Source: Caulochytrium protostelioides (taxonomy: Eukaryota > Chytridiomycota > Caulochytriomycetes > Caulochytriales > Caulochytriaceae). Taken from it: a stretch of 64,000 nt of DNA. Under the pieces are notes generated by a model, which made no database searches, had not been told where the DNA came from, and saw only the letters and a list, made by a program, of their open reading frames with translations. Below, piece by piece: positions 50,094-59,800 of the stretch; the first letter of the stretch is position 1; the number at the start of each line of letters is the position of its first letter. The stretch is from contig ML014115.1 of assembly GCA_003615045.1 (NCBI GenBank), positions 186,001 through 250,000 of the forward strand, written 5' to 3'. Made by a program: the position numbers and the translations under genes.

Positions 50094-51821
50094 ATGAGCA
50101 CCTCGGTGGCCCTCGCGCCAACTCCGACGTCCGCTTCGCATCCGCCATTGCCGACCCCCATGGCGGCCACGGACGCCTCGGCCACCGCCGCCGCCGCCGC
50201 CGCCACTGCCGCCGCCCCTGCCGCCGCCACGACGACTACGACGACCAACGATACCGCGGCGCCCGCGTCGTCGTCGTTGTCGTCGACGCCGTCGTCGTCC
50301 CAGGATCCGCCGGAGGGTGCCGCACGGTCGCTGCATGCCGGCTACAACGCCGTGAACCGCACCAACATCGCGAGTTACGCCCCCATGATCCTCGAAGTGC
50401 TGCGCCATACCGCATTCTATGCGGTGGACTGCGAGTTCACGGGCCTCGGCGCTGGCACGCGCGCCGCGGACATGGGCGACCGGTACGAAGCGATGCGCCG
50501 CGTCGTCGGGGCGCATGCGCTCGTCGCCGTCGGGCTGAGCCTCTTCGTCCGCGACCCGCTCGCGACGGACATGCCGCGCTACATCGTACATACGTTCGAC
50601 CTCTCCGTGCTAAGCTGCCGCGACCACACCGTGTCCCCGCGGAGTATGCAGTTCCTCGCGGAGGCCGGGTTCGACTTCAACGCGCTCTACCGCTATGGCA
50701 TCCCCTTCACGCCCGGCGCGCGGCCGTCGTCTATGAAGCGCCGCAAGAAGCCTGAGACCGCGGACGAGACGGGCGATGCGCTGCTGCGCGCCATCTTCCG
50801 CGGCCTGCTCGGCCGCGGCATCCCGACCGTCGTGCACAACGGCTTGCTCGATCTCGCGTTCCTGTACAATGCTTTTGTCGGTGAGCTGCCCGAGGCTTTC
50901 GACACCTTCGTCGCCGACCTCGCGCTGCTGTATCCCGGCGGCTTGTACGACACCAAGTACATTGCAGAGTATGAAGCCGCCGAGTCCGCATCGTTCCTGC
51001 AGTTCCTGCACTGCAAGTACGAGCGCACGAATCGCAAGTACCCTGCCATCACGTACGTCGTGGCGCCGCCGCTGCCGAGCCCGCGCCGCGTCCGTGGCGT
51101 TCCGGGCGTCCCACAGCCCGCCTACCGCGGCAAGACGCCGTTGCCCGAAAACAAGAAACCCTACTGTGAGCAGTTTGCCAACCACGGATACTGCAACAGC
51201 GGCGCCCGTTGCCCCAATTCGCATGATATGGACCTCATCCTCGATACCAAGTTCCCCGAGCTCAAACTCCGACAGCGCAAACCGCGTAGCCGCCGCGCCA
51301 GTTCCGTTCATTCCGCGGACGGCTCCGTGGCCCCCGACGCCGCGGCGCCGCCCGCCAAGCGCTCGCGCGTCGCTGCCACCGGCACCGCCGTGGCGAGCCA
51401 TGACGCGCCGGACCCAGCAACTCTCATTGACGCACGCGCGGACGCCGCGGCGACGGCGACGGCGACGTCCACGGCAGCGCCGCTGGTCGGCGGCCCTGTG
51501 TCCCACTCGGCCTCGTTCGATGCGTATATGACCGGCTGCGTGTTTGCCCACCAGATCCACCACCCGATGCATCCGCGCGCCGCGGCGGGGTCGACTGACC
51601 CCTCGAATGGGGATGCGGACGCCGCGGCGGCCGCCGATGCGACGACGGCGGCGTCCGATCGGGCGACGGCGGCTCCCGACGACGCTCCGGCGGTGCCCGA
51701 ATGGCAGACGCGGTATAAGAACAAAGTCTACCTGATGAGCAAGCAGGTCCCCCTCAAAGTCTTCAAAAGCACGTTCACCAAAGCGAGCGACACTGCGCAA
51801 GCATTCCCCTTTGAGCGCTAG
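50094..51821 (+). CDS. TOE1-type 3'-exonuclease (CAF1Z), DEDD family with CCCH finger
   Basis: TOE1 is a nuclear/Cajal-body 3'-5' deadenylase that trims snRNA and other small-RNA 3' ends. The product is 575 residues. After a Thr/Ala/Ser-rich leader, the DEDD nuclease domain begins at about 80: D112 and E114 in AVDCEFTGLG, D253 in VVHNGLLDLAFLY and D286 in GGLYDTKY. TOE1-specific segments such as VSPRSMQFLAEAGFDFNALYRYGIPF are present. A CCCH zinc finger (C358, C367, C373, H377; YCEQFANHGYCNSGARCPNSHDMDLILD) follows, as in TOE1 but not in PARN or CAF1. The C-terminal SFDAYMTGCVFAH matches TOE1's return to the nuclease fold, after a low-complexity insertion. SNAPC3 elsewhere in the window also serves snRNA biogenesis. 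Confidence 0.93.
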   Translation: MSTSVALAPTPTSASHPPLPTPMAATDASATAAAAAATAAAPAAATTTTTTNDTAAPASSSLSSTPSSSQDPPEGAARSLHAGYNAVNRTNIASYAPMILEVLRHTAFYAVDCEFTGLGAGTRAADMGDRYEAMRRVVGAHALVAVGLSLFVRDPLATDMPRYIVHTFDLSVLSCRDHTVSPRSMQFLAEAGFDFNALYRYGIPFTPGARPSSMKRRKKPETADETGDALLRAIFRGLLGRGIPTVVHNGLLDLAFLYNAFVGELPEAFDTFVADLALLYPGGLYDTKYIAEYEAAESASFLQFLHCKYERTNRKYPAITYVVAPPLPSPRRVRGVPGVPQPAYRGKTPLPENKKPYCEQFANHGYCNSGARCPNSHDMDLILDTKFPELKLRQRKPRSRRASSVHSADGSVAPDAAAPPAKRSRVAATGTAVASHDAPDPATLIDARADAAATATATSTAAPLVGGPVSHSASFDAYMTGCVFAHQIHHPMHPRAAAGSTDPSNGDADAAAAADATTAASDRATAAPDDAPAVPEWQTRYKNKVYLMSKQVPLKVFKSTFTKASDTAQAFPFER

Positions 51822-51991
51822 CCTCAGACCTGACGCGCGGCTCAAGGCGAGCGTGGACCTCCACGGTTCACCCACGACGTTCATGTAAATAGTATTTTGA
51901 TGCTGTGACGGACATGAACGTTACATATGCCGCGATGCATACGCTTTGGCAACGAAGGATCGTCAGCCTTGGCGTCGCGTCGCGATCGGCT

Positions 51992-54499
51992 TTAGGAGGT
52001 AAAGATGCGGCGGAGGGCCCAGGCGGTGATCACGACCACGCCCGCCGAGAGCGCGAGGTTGACGGGCATGGGGGCGTTGCGCAGGTACTCGGTGACGGGG
52101 TCGTTCTTCGGCGGGACGGCCAGCGGGGCAGCGGCGGCGACCGGCGTCGGGAGGGCGACGGCGGCCGGCACCGGCACCGGCACCGGCGCCGGCACCGGCG
52201 CCGGCACCGCGGACGGCGCGTGACGGGCCTTCGCGGCGCCCGCGAAAGACGCGTGGCTCACGTGGCCCGAGGCCACACTAGAGGCAGCGTCGGCGGCGGC
52301 GGCCTCGCCGAGCAGCAGGATGAGGCGGGACCACCCCGCGCGGCGGGCGACGCCGACGGCGCTGGCGACGTCCGCCTCGGTGAGCAGCGCGACCTCGTCG
52401 CCGTCGTCGTCGAGGTAGCGCAGGGGCAGGGCGGCCGGGTGCCAGACGTCGGCGGCCGTCACGGCGGCCGCCGCGGAGGGCACGACGATCGCGGCCAGCG
52501 CGGTGCGGACGGCGTTGTGGAGGGCGGACAGCGAGGCCGCGGGCGCCGTAAAGCGCAGCACGCGCTCGGGCTCGCCCGGGCCGGTGAACGGCCGCGCGAG
52601 GCGCAGCTTGTAGCTGAAGCTCGCGCTGTCGAGGGCACCCGAGAGCGCGACGGAGCCCGGGCCGGCGGGGCCCGAGCGCACCGACGCCGGCAGCGGGATG
52701 CCCGACGCGTAGCCAACGGCGCTGGCGGACGCCTGCGGGTGCTGCTGCAGGTGCTGCTGCTGCAGGTGGGCGGGCACGGCGCTGGCGATCGAGCGCGTCG
52801 GTGAGAACCCGATGTCGCTGTGGTGGCTCGAGGCGGCGTCGTCCGTCATGTGAACACTGCCCGGCGGCTGGAACGTGGCGTTCCAGAACTGGTTCCACAT
52901 GGGTCCCGCCGCCTCGGCGCTCATCATGCCGGGGCCCTGCGGGCCCTGCGGGCTCTGCAAGTTTTGCAGGTTCTGCAGCGGGTTGGCGCCCAGGGCGGCG
53001 AGCACCTGGCGGGCGTTGGAGGCCGACGCGTGGTGGCCGCTGCCGCTGTCGTCGTGGTCGAAGGCCTGCACCGCCGCGACCGCGGTGTCCTTGACCATCA
53101 GGTAGTTGAGCATCGCCATCGTCAGCGTCAGGACGTCCAGCAGCCCCACGGGCACGGGCGCGTGGCAGACCACGGTGTTGCGGCCGCGGCCATACCCGGT
53201 GGGGTTGATGGAGAGCGGGCCGTGCTCGACCACCGGTAGGTGCAGGTAGTGCCCCGCATGCAGCTTCTTGAGCGCCGCGAGAATCGAGGTCGACGGCGCG
53301 ACGGCGTCCGGGTGCGGGGTCATAACGCGAATCACCGACGTTGTCGCCGGGTCGAGGCCCGCCGCCACCACGCGCAGCACGATGTCCTTCGTGGTAAAGA
53401 TCCCGTCGAGCCGGTCCACGTCGTCGCCGTCGCCGTCGCCGTCGCCGCCGGCGCCGCTCAGACTGGCGCTGGCGCTCACGTGGGCGCTGCCGCTATCGCG
53501 GTTGAGGACGAGCACGGCGGTCATGTGGTGGTCCCGCATCATGCGCGCCGCGTCGCGGACCGAGTGGCGCACCGAGACTTCGGGCGCCTTCGCCGTCAGG
53601 ATGGCGCCGACGTCGGGGCACCCGTGGAGGGCGCGCATGGCGCCGACCTGCTCGGCGCCCACGGCGCCGCGGCGCTCCAGCGCCTCCATCGCCGCCACGA
53701 TGCCGTCGTCCTCTTGGACCTTGCGCTCGAGGTCGTCCATGCGCTCGAAGATGCACTTCGTGATGTCCAGCAGGCCAACGACGTTCGTGCCGCCCGAGCG
53801 GCCCGAGACGGCGCCGGGCGCCGCGTCGGCCAGGCCGTCGGCACCGTCGTCGTCAGCGTCGTCGCCGCCGCCGCGGCCGCCGTCGTCGTCGTCGTCACCG
53901 CCGCCGCCCATGTCGCTGATCACGGGCAGGTGGCGGAACCGCCGGGCGACCATGATCGACAGCGCTTCGTTGCGGGAGCCGCGGTCGTAGACGGCGATCG
54001 GGTCGCGCGTCATGACGCTTGCAACCGTGCAGGTGCGCGGGTCCAGGGCCTCAGCGACGACGCGGTACGCAATGTCCTTGTCAGTCAGGATGCCCGCGAG
54101 CTGGCCTTCCGCATTGACGGCGAGCACGGCGTCGGCGCGCTTGGCGGCCATCAGTTGCGCCGCCTGCGTGATGCGCGCCGTCTCGATGACGGTGATGGCT
54201 GCCGCAGGGCGCAGCGAGGAGACCGTGCCGGCGGCCTGCGGCGGCTGGCGCGCATGGGTCGCCGAGACCGAGCGGTGGCCCGTGGCGCCGTTGCCGCCCG
54301 CGGGCATGCCGTGGTTGCCGCGAGCGCCAGCACCACCCATCCCCTTATTCGTGGTCTTGCGCGAAAGCTCCTGTTCGACCTTCTTGCGGATCGCGTCGTC
54401 GCGACGCTTGTTGCGATGGCGCATCGAGTCCGACATGGCGCTATCGTCGTGGCGCGCGGCTGTCGCCGACGCGGCCGGAGAGAGATTTGAATGCAGCAT
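51992..54499 (-). CDS. CBS-PB1 protein with C-terminal membrane anchor
   Basis: An 835-residue protein with four CBS motifs, a PB1 domain and a C-terminal hydrophobic helix. This matches fungal CBS/PB1 proteins such as S. pombe mug70. CBS1 begins at AITVIETARITQAAQLMAAKRADAVLAV (about 105), CBS2 at VASVMTRDPIAV, CBS3 at VGAILTAKAPEVSVRHSV and CBS4 at VIRVMTPHPDAV. Each pair carries the typical GILTDKDI or GIFTTKDI strand. The PB1-like region (YKLRLARPF...VLRFTAP...LPLRYLDDDGDEVAL) is at about 620-735. The last about 25 residues (NLALSAGVVVITAWALRRIFTS) form a tail anchor. Pairs of CBS motifs commonly bind adenine nucleotides; the ligand here is unknown. A second ATG 21 codons in (MSDSMRHRNKRRDD) is an alternative start. 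Confidence 0.9.
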   Translation of the reverse strand: MLHSNLSPAASATAARHDDSAMSDSMRHRNKRRDDAIRKKVEQELSRKTTNKGMGGAGARGNHGMPAGGNGATGHRSVSATHARQPPQAAGTVSSLRPAAAITVIETARITQAAQLMAAKRADAVLAVNAEGQLAGILTDKDIAYRVVAEALDPRTCTVASVMTRDPIAVYDRGSRNEALSIMVARRFRHLPVISDMGGGGDDDDDGGRGGGDDADDDGADGLADAAPGAVSGRSGGTNVVGLLDITKCIFERMDDLERKVQEDDGIVAAMEALERRGAVGAEQVGAMRALHGCPDVGAILTAKAPEVSVRHSVRDAARMMRDHHMTAVLVLNRDSGSAHVSASASLSGAGGDGDGDGDDVDRLDGIFTTKDIVLRVVAAGLDPATTSVIRVMTPHPDAVAPSTSILAALKKLHAGHYLHLPVVEHGPLSINPTGYGRGRNTVVCHAPVPVGLLDVLTLTMAMLNYLMVKDTAVAAVQAFDHDDSGSGHHASASNARQVLAALGANPLQNLQNLQSPQGPQGPGMMSAEAAGPMWNQFWNATFQPPGSVHMTDDAASSHHSDIGFSPTRSIASAVPAHLQQQHLQQHPQASASAVGYASGIPLPASVRSGPAGPGSVALSGALDSASFSYKLRLARPFTGPGEPERVLRFTAPAASLSALHNAVRTALAAIVVPSAAAAVTAADVWHPAALPLRYLDDDGDEVALLTEADVASAVGVARRAGWSRLILLLGEAAAADAASSVASGHVSHASFAGAAKARHAPSAVPAPVPAPVPVPVPAAVALPTPVAAAAPLAVPPKNDPVTEYLRNAPMPVNLALSAGVVVITAWALRRIFTS

Positions 54500-55386
54500 C
54501 GTTCACCAGACCGAGGGAGGGGACGTCAGCTCTGATGTGGCTGCGGTGATGCGGGCACGTGAGCGGCTACGATGGCGGTAACAACGTCGGCAACGGCGGC
54601 AAGACCACCACAGATCGCGTAGCAAAAAGGAAGCGATGCAATGCAAGATCCCACGATCGGGACACCGGGTATCAAGCGAACAACCTTACGGAGAAGCAGC
54701 AGCGTCGTGTTCAACGGCTCTTCGCGTCGACGATCGCGTCTCTCCTTCTTGGCCTGAAGACCCAGCCCTATGACGCATCATGGCGATCCTGTGCTCAGGA
54801 CGTCTCTCTTGAAAAGGTCCGATCCGTGCCATTACCGCTGGCTGACCCGACGCGACGCCCTCTCGTGGCGCGCGAGACCCAGGCAGGCGTCGGGCCGTCG
54901 GGCTGTCGGAGCGATGGATGGCGGCAACGACGGATGGCGGCCGCGACGGCAGCAGACGGATCGGCGGCGGCGCCGCCGCGTGTGGGTCGCCCCGGTGCCG
55001 CCGCGCGTTTTAACCGCATGGATAATGGACTCTTTCGCGCTTGACGGTGGCGGGCGGCGTCGGCGGGCCGCAGCATCGCGGGACCGGCGGCGGAGGCCGC
55101 CGCGGCAGCGGGAGGACCGTGCCGCTTCTGAGCAGCCAACGCCATCACAACGCGCATCAACAAGCATCAACCACGCAGGCGGCGTTCAAGCATATGGTAT
55201 TATGTAAAAAAAGGGAAGAGAATGACAACAGCGAGGCGTTCTCACCACAGTGGTCTCAACAGCCAACAGGCCCGCGAGTCACATCTGACGAGGACGACGG
55301 ATGAACCAGCGCGTGAGGTGTCAGGATCAACGAGGAATCGGCCTTCCGCGATGCCCGCCATAATGGATCAACCGAGGGAGAGTCGT
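54500..55386. other. Intergenic, no confident gene
   Basis: About 0.9 kb. A 62-codon minus-strand frame (54714 to 54526) encodes two hydrophobic stretches (RLIPGVPIVGSCIASLPF and AICGGLAAVADVVTAIVAAHV) directly upstream of the CBS-PB1 gene. It could be a tiny membrane protein or an upstream ORF, but nothing supports it except length and hydrophobicity. Confidence 0.4.
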
Positions 55387-56068
55387 TTACAGGCCCTGAG
55401 CACCGGTCGCGTCAATGACGGTGTTATCGGCCTGCTTGCCGGCCACCCACTTGGCGCCCTTGAGGTACTGCTCCTCACGCTTGACGGCCTGCAGGCGCGC
55501 CTCCTCCTTGAGGACCTGGCGCAGGGCCTTGGCAGCAATGTTGCTGTACTGCAGGTAGCTAGAGACGGCGCATGGCGTCGCGTTCAATCATCGCGAAAAG
55601 GGGCAGAGTGGGCACATCACGGTTTGTGGCGCGGAGAGCGTCATCAAAAAAAGGTATCTGCAAGGTGAGTGATCAGGTCGTCCATGATGGCGTGGTCTTT
55701 TCTTAAGAGGCTGTTGCCAACGTGTCCATCAACGACGACGGCGACAGCGACATCGACGACGACGGCGATAAAGACGACCGGCCATGACCGGCTTGACATG
55801 GGTGCGAATTGGCGCGATCAACCGCGACGCAAGCCTCGTCGCAGTATAACACCATCGTTCAAGATGCCGGCCTTTGAAGCGTGTCGCATCGACTCGGTCG
55901 TGTCCCTGGTTCGTCGCGACGTCCGGCCGACTCATGGTGGTCATGGCGCCAGGGTCGAGTCGTGATGGTCGCCACGCAGGGTCAGCCCCCAACCGTCGTG
56001 GACGGCGTTCAAGACGTCGGCGCGGTATGAGCATACCTAAGACCGGCCTCCCGCCAGAAGACAGGCAT
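55387..56068 (-). CDS. Mitochondrial ATP synthase subunit epsilon (ATP15), split by a 478-bp intron
   Basis: Smallest subunit of the F1 central stalk, in the mitochondrial matrix face of ATP synthase. Exon 1, complement(56037..56068), is only 32 bp and encodes MPVFWREAGL plus two bases; exon 2, complement(55387..55558), begins with the completing base and reads SYLQYSNIAAKALRQVLKEEAR. Across the junction the protein reads WREAGLSYLQYSNIAAKAL, the hallmark WRxAGLSYxxYSxIxAKxxR of subunit epsilon. Donor gtatgc and acceptor tctag; phase matches. The 67-residue product is the expected size (yeast 62, human 51), and the KREEQ...KWVAGKQ tail is typical. It has no cleavable presequence, as usual for this subunit. 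The long intron relative to the gene is notable. Confidence 0.93.
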
Positions 56069-56833
56069 GATGACAAGTAGATGAGCGGGCGAGGAACGCG
56101 GGGAAAAAAAGGTATCGTGCGGCGGCGAGCGATGCTAAAAAAAGGCGTGGATGCTGGTGTTGTTGCGGTGGATGCAGACGCTGCGCAACCCGAGCGATGC
56201 ATGTGCCGCCAACTAACGCCGTGCGGCGAAGGGCATGCGTCCTGCTATGCGGGAGCGTCCCGCATGGCGGCGGGACGGCCTCATCAGGTCTCTGCATATG
56301 CGGCCGCGTGCCGGCGCACCCACGCGCCGTTCGAGAGGCCTCCGATGCGAGGCGTTGGCCGCGGCGAACGCGCACTGGCTCGGTCGACTGGCTCGGTCCC
56401 GCGTGCGCCGCCGCTGTTGGCCGGTGGCCGGTGGTTGGATGCGGTACGAGTGGGTAGCTCGTCTGCCAGCCACGAACGACCGCTACGACCGCCGTCGCCG
56501 CCGCCACCGCGGCCCCGACTCCGGCTGGCCCCATGGGGCGGAGTGTGGCGGGCTCGGGACGTATGCGACAACAGCCCCAGGCGAGCAAAGCCAATCAAGC
56601 AGAAGTCATTTCCTTGAAACCTGCCTGCCTCTCTCGCAGGTGTAGCGTATGTGGATGGCAACCAGCATCGCTGATCGCAGGAACAGTAGTAGGTAGGATC
56701 GCAGGAAAGTAAAATAGAATAGAAAAGTATGCTCGGATTCAAATAGACTCAGGAGAGTGAGAGAGATGTGTGTGCCGCGAGAGCGGCCGAAAGAATAGAG
56801 AGAAGAATAACCCCAGCGGGCCGTTGGGACCGC
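56069..56833. other. Intergenic ATP15 / chitin synthase 3' region
   Basis: About 0.75 kb upstream of ATP15 and downstream of the chitin synthase stop. An A-rich stretch near 56700-56735 (aaaatagaatagaaaag) is near the chitin synthase 3' end. No gene or repeat is supported. Confidence 0.45.
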
Positions 56834-59800
56834 TTACAACTCGCCCGACAGGACGCCGTCGACCATGCGGTTAATGCTGGCCTTGCGCGTGTTCAGGTCG
56901 CAGCCAAAGAGCTGCGACAGCTGGTCGCGGACGCCCTTCTTGGTCAGGGTGACCAGGTTGGCTGTCGCCAGGATGCGGCGGACTTCGGCCAGCAGCTGGT
57001 CGTCGGTCGGGACGCCGCCGGCGCCAGGGGTCATGGCCATCGCGGGCTGCTGCGGCGACTGCGGTACCATGCCCATGCCCATGCCCATCGGCGTGACGCC
57101 GGGGACGACGAAGCCGGGCGAGGACATGAAGCTCTGGCGGTGGTTCTGAGGGTCGTACGGGTACGCGGGTGGCTGGTGCATGCCAGCGGGCATCGCAGCA
57201 GCGGGCCCGCCGATCTGGGAGCCAGCGTAGCCGACGGGCATGCCGCCGACCTGGGAGCCGGCGTAGCCGACGGCGGGGCCGCCGCCGTAGACGGATCCGG
57301 GGGACGCGACGGCGCCGGGGCCCATGACTTGGGAGCCGCCGAAGGCGGACGCGGCGTAGCCGCCGCCGACCATACTGGTGCCGAAGGCCATCGACTGGCG
57401 GTGCTGCATGGCGGTGGGCGGCACGCCGCCCATGCCCGTGTAGCCCGAGATGGCGGACTTGGTGTCGAACTGGTCCATGCCCATACCCATACCCAGGCTC
57501 ATGTTTTGCATCTGCGCCGAGGGCGCGGCGTTGTCGGCCCACTTGCGGAGCGGAATCTCGGAGGGGTCGAAGGGCTTCAGGTCCGGCGCGTAGGCCTTCT
57601 TCTTGCCGTCCTCGCCGACGACGACGCGGGTGTTACCCCACGAGAAGTCGTCGAAATGCCAGAACGCGTACAGCGGCAGGTAGAGACCCGTCACGGGCAG
57701 CGCGAGGATGTAGATGAACATCCAGCCGATCTGCGCCCACTGGCGCTTCAGGATAAAGAGGATGGCCTGCAGACCATAGATCAGCGCCAGCATCACCACC
57801 GAGATGAGGGGGAACACGCTCGTGTCCGACGCGATGGCGTAGATCAGGTAGCCAATGTATGCGATCGACGCCGGCTGCACCATCGTGGAGGTCAGGTCGA
57901 GCAGCACGACGAAGCGCATCGAGAAGCAGCAGAACCCGCAGAGTTGCGGAAGCCAAACCAGCTCGAGCAGGTTGTGCACGGTCGAGTTGATCCAGCGGCG
58001 GCGCTGCGAGACCAGGACCGCCCACTGGTCCGGAGCGTAGGTATGGCAGCAGGCGTCGGGCGTGAACTTGGTCTTGTAGTTCGGGAAGTGTTTCAGCAGC
58101 AGCGTTGTCAGGTATCGATCCTCGCCCAGGTGCAACAGGTTCTTAAGGTGGAGCGTGTCGACGACGTTCACGCCGTAGTCATCAATGATGGCATTGCTGA
58201 TGAGCAGCGGGACGTTTTTGGTTGGCGTGCGGACACGGTAGATCGAGAAACAACCGGGCAAGCACGTGACCGTGCTGAACAGCGACTCAAACGCCTTGGC
58301 GCAGTTCTGGGAGATGTAGTACTCAAAGACCTGCACCATGGAGACCCACGTATCCTTTTCGTTGCTGAGCATCGTTTCACCGCACAGACCCATGATCTTG
58401 CTGTCGTGGATCATGGTCGAGACCAGCCGGTTGAGCGAGTCGGGCGTGACCTGTGTGTCGGCGTCGACCATGAGAATGTACTCGTAGAAGGACGGGTTGA
58501 CGCCGATGACGTTCTTCATGTGGTGGTAGATCTCGAGCTCCAGCGGGTTCATGGCGTTGTTGAAGTGGACGCGGTTGAGGAAGCGCATAAGCACCATCTG
58601 CGAGTCGCGCTTGCCGCGGTTGCCCGGGCGCGAGCGCTCCGAGGGCTTACCGACCTTCACGACCACGAGGTACGGCACCGAGTGACCCTGAACCTCAAAC
58701 AAACCCGAGTAGACCTTCGCCATGTTGTGCTGCTGGTCGCCCTCGCCGAGCGACTGGAAGCTGCACGGCTTGGGGTCGTAGTCCGGGTCGACGCCGAGAA
58801 TGTCCAGCACAATGCGCGGGGTCGGGCGATCGTTGCCAGACCCGATGATCATGCCGTCGCAGATAATGAAAAGCAGCTTGCGTTTGTCGTCATACCGCAG
58901 CAGCGCGAGCGATTCAAGCGAGCGCGTCAAGCTGTCGGGGCCTTCGGTGTAGCAGGGCACCTGGATGATGATGAACTTGTCATGCTCTTCGGGCTCGCGA
59001 CGGCTGCCGAACTGTAGCGCGGCCAGGAACTTGACGCCGATGACCAGCACGATGACGATCGACGTGGCCAGCAGAATGTAGTTCGAGAACTTGCAGACGG
59101 CGTTGTCGCGCGCGTCGACCTGGCCAATGTAGAACATTTCATTCATGCATCGCAGGATGTCCTTGCCCTCGTTGGGCGCGTTCGGCTTGATGAACTGGTT
59201 CCAGTACTTGGTACCGTCTTCGCCGGCGAAGTGTTGGAAGAGCTGCATCACGTAGGCGTCGCCGTTCGGGTCCAGGAAGTTGTTGGCCGCGTTGAAGTAG
59301 GTCGAGACGTCGTAGACGTTGTCGAACAGAATCAAGAGCTTCTTGTCGCCGTTGCCGTTCGACTTGATGTACTTGCGCTGCCAGACCACGCGTCCCTTGA
59401 TGAAGCGGCGCATGTATTCGACAAAGAGCAGGTAGTCGCCGTCCAGCGTGGTCTGGTTGTGGGCGAAGTTGACGCGGTTGGGCGTCGGGCGGTTGAGGAT
59501 GTTGTCCCAGTCAGCGGGCGGGGACGCAATGCCGGGGCAGTAGTTCTGGAACATGTTCTGCTTGTAGAAGAGCGGTGACACGTCCTTGCCGAACCAACTA
59601 CTGATCTCGTAGCTCTGCACGTTGTACAGCGACTCGTGCGCGCTGGCGAGCTCCTTGATGTCGTAGTACCGACCGTACATGTAGGCATACGGGTTCTTGG
59701 GGTCGTTCTTGCTGGCAACCTCGAAGCTCGACAGCACCTGTTTCTTGGGGCAGATGATGCGGCCCAGGCCGACGATAAAGAAGAGCAGGCACCCGCACGC

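Noticed and set aside
51905-54490. Plus-strand open frames over the CBS-PB1 gene
   Set aside because: They are antisense to four recognisable CBS motifs and are Arg/Gly/His/Ala-rich without domains.
56768-59017. 749-codon plus-strand open frame over the chitin synthase
   Set aside because: It is antisense to a complete chitin synthase catalytic region; composition is His/Val/Arg/Asp-biased shadow coding.
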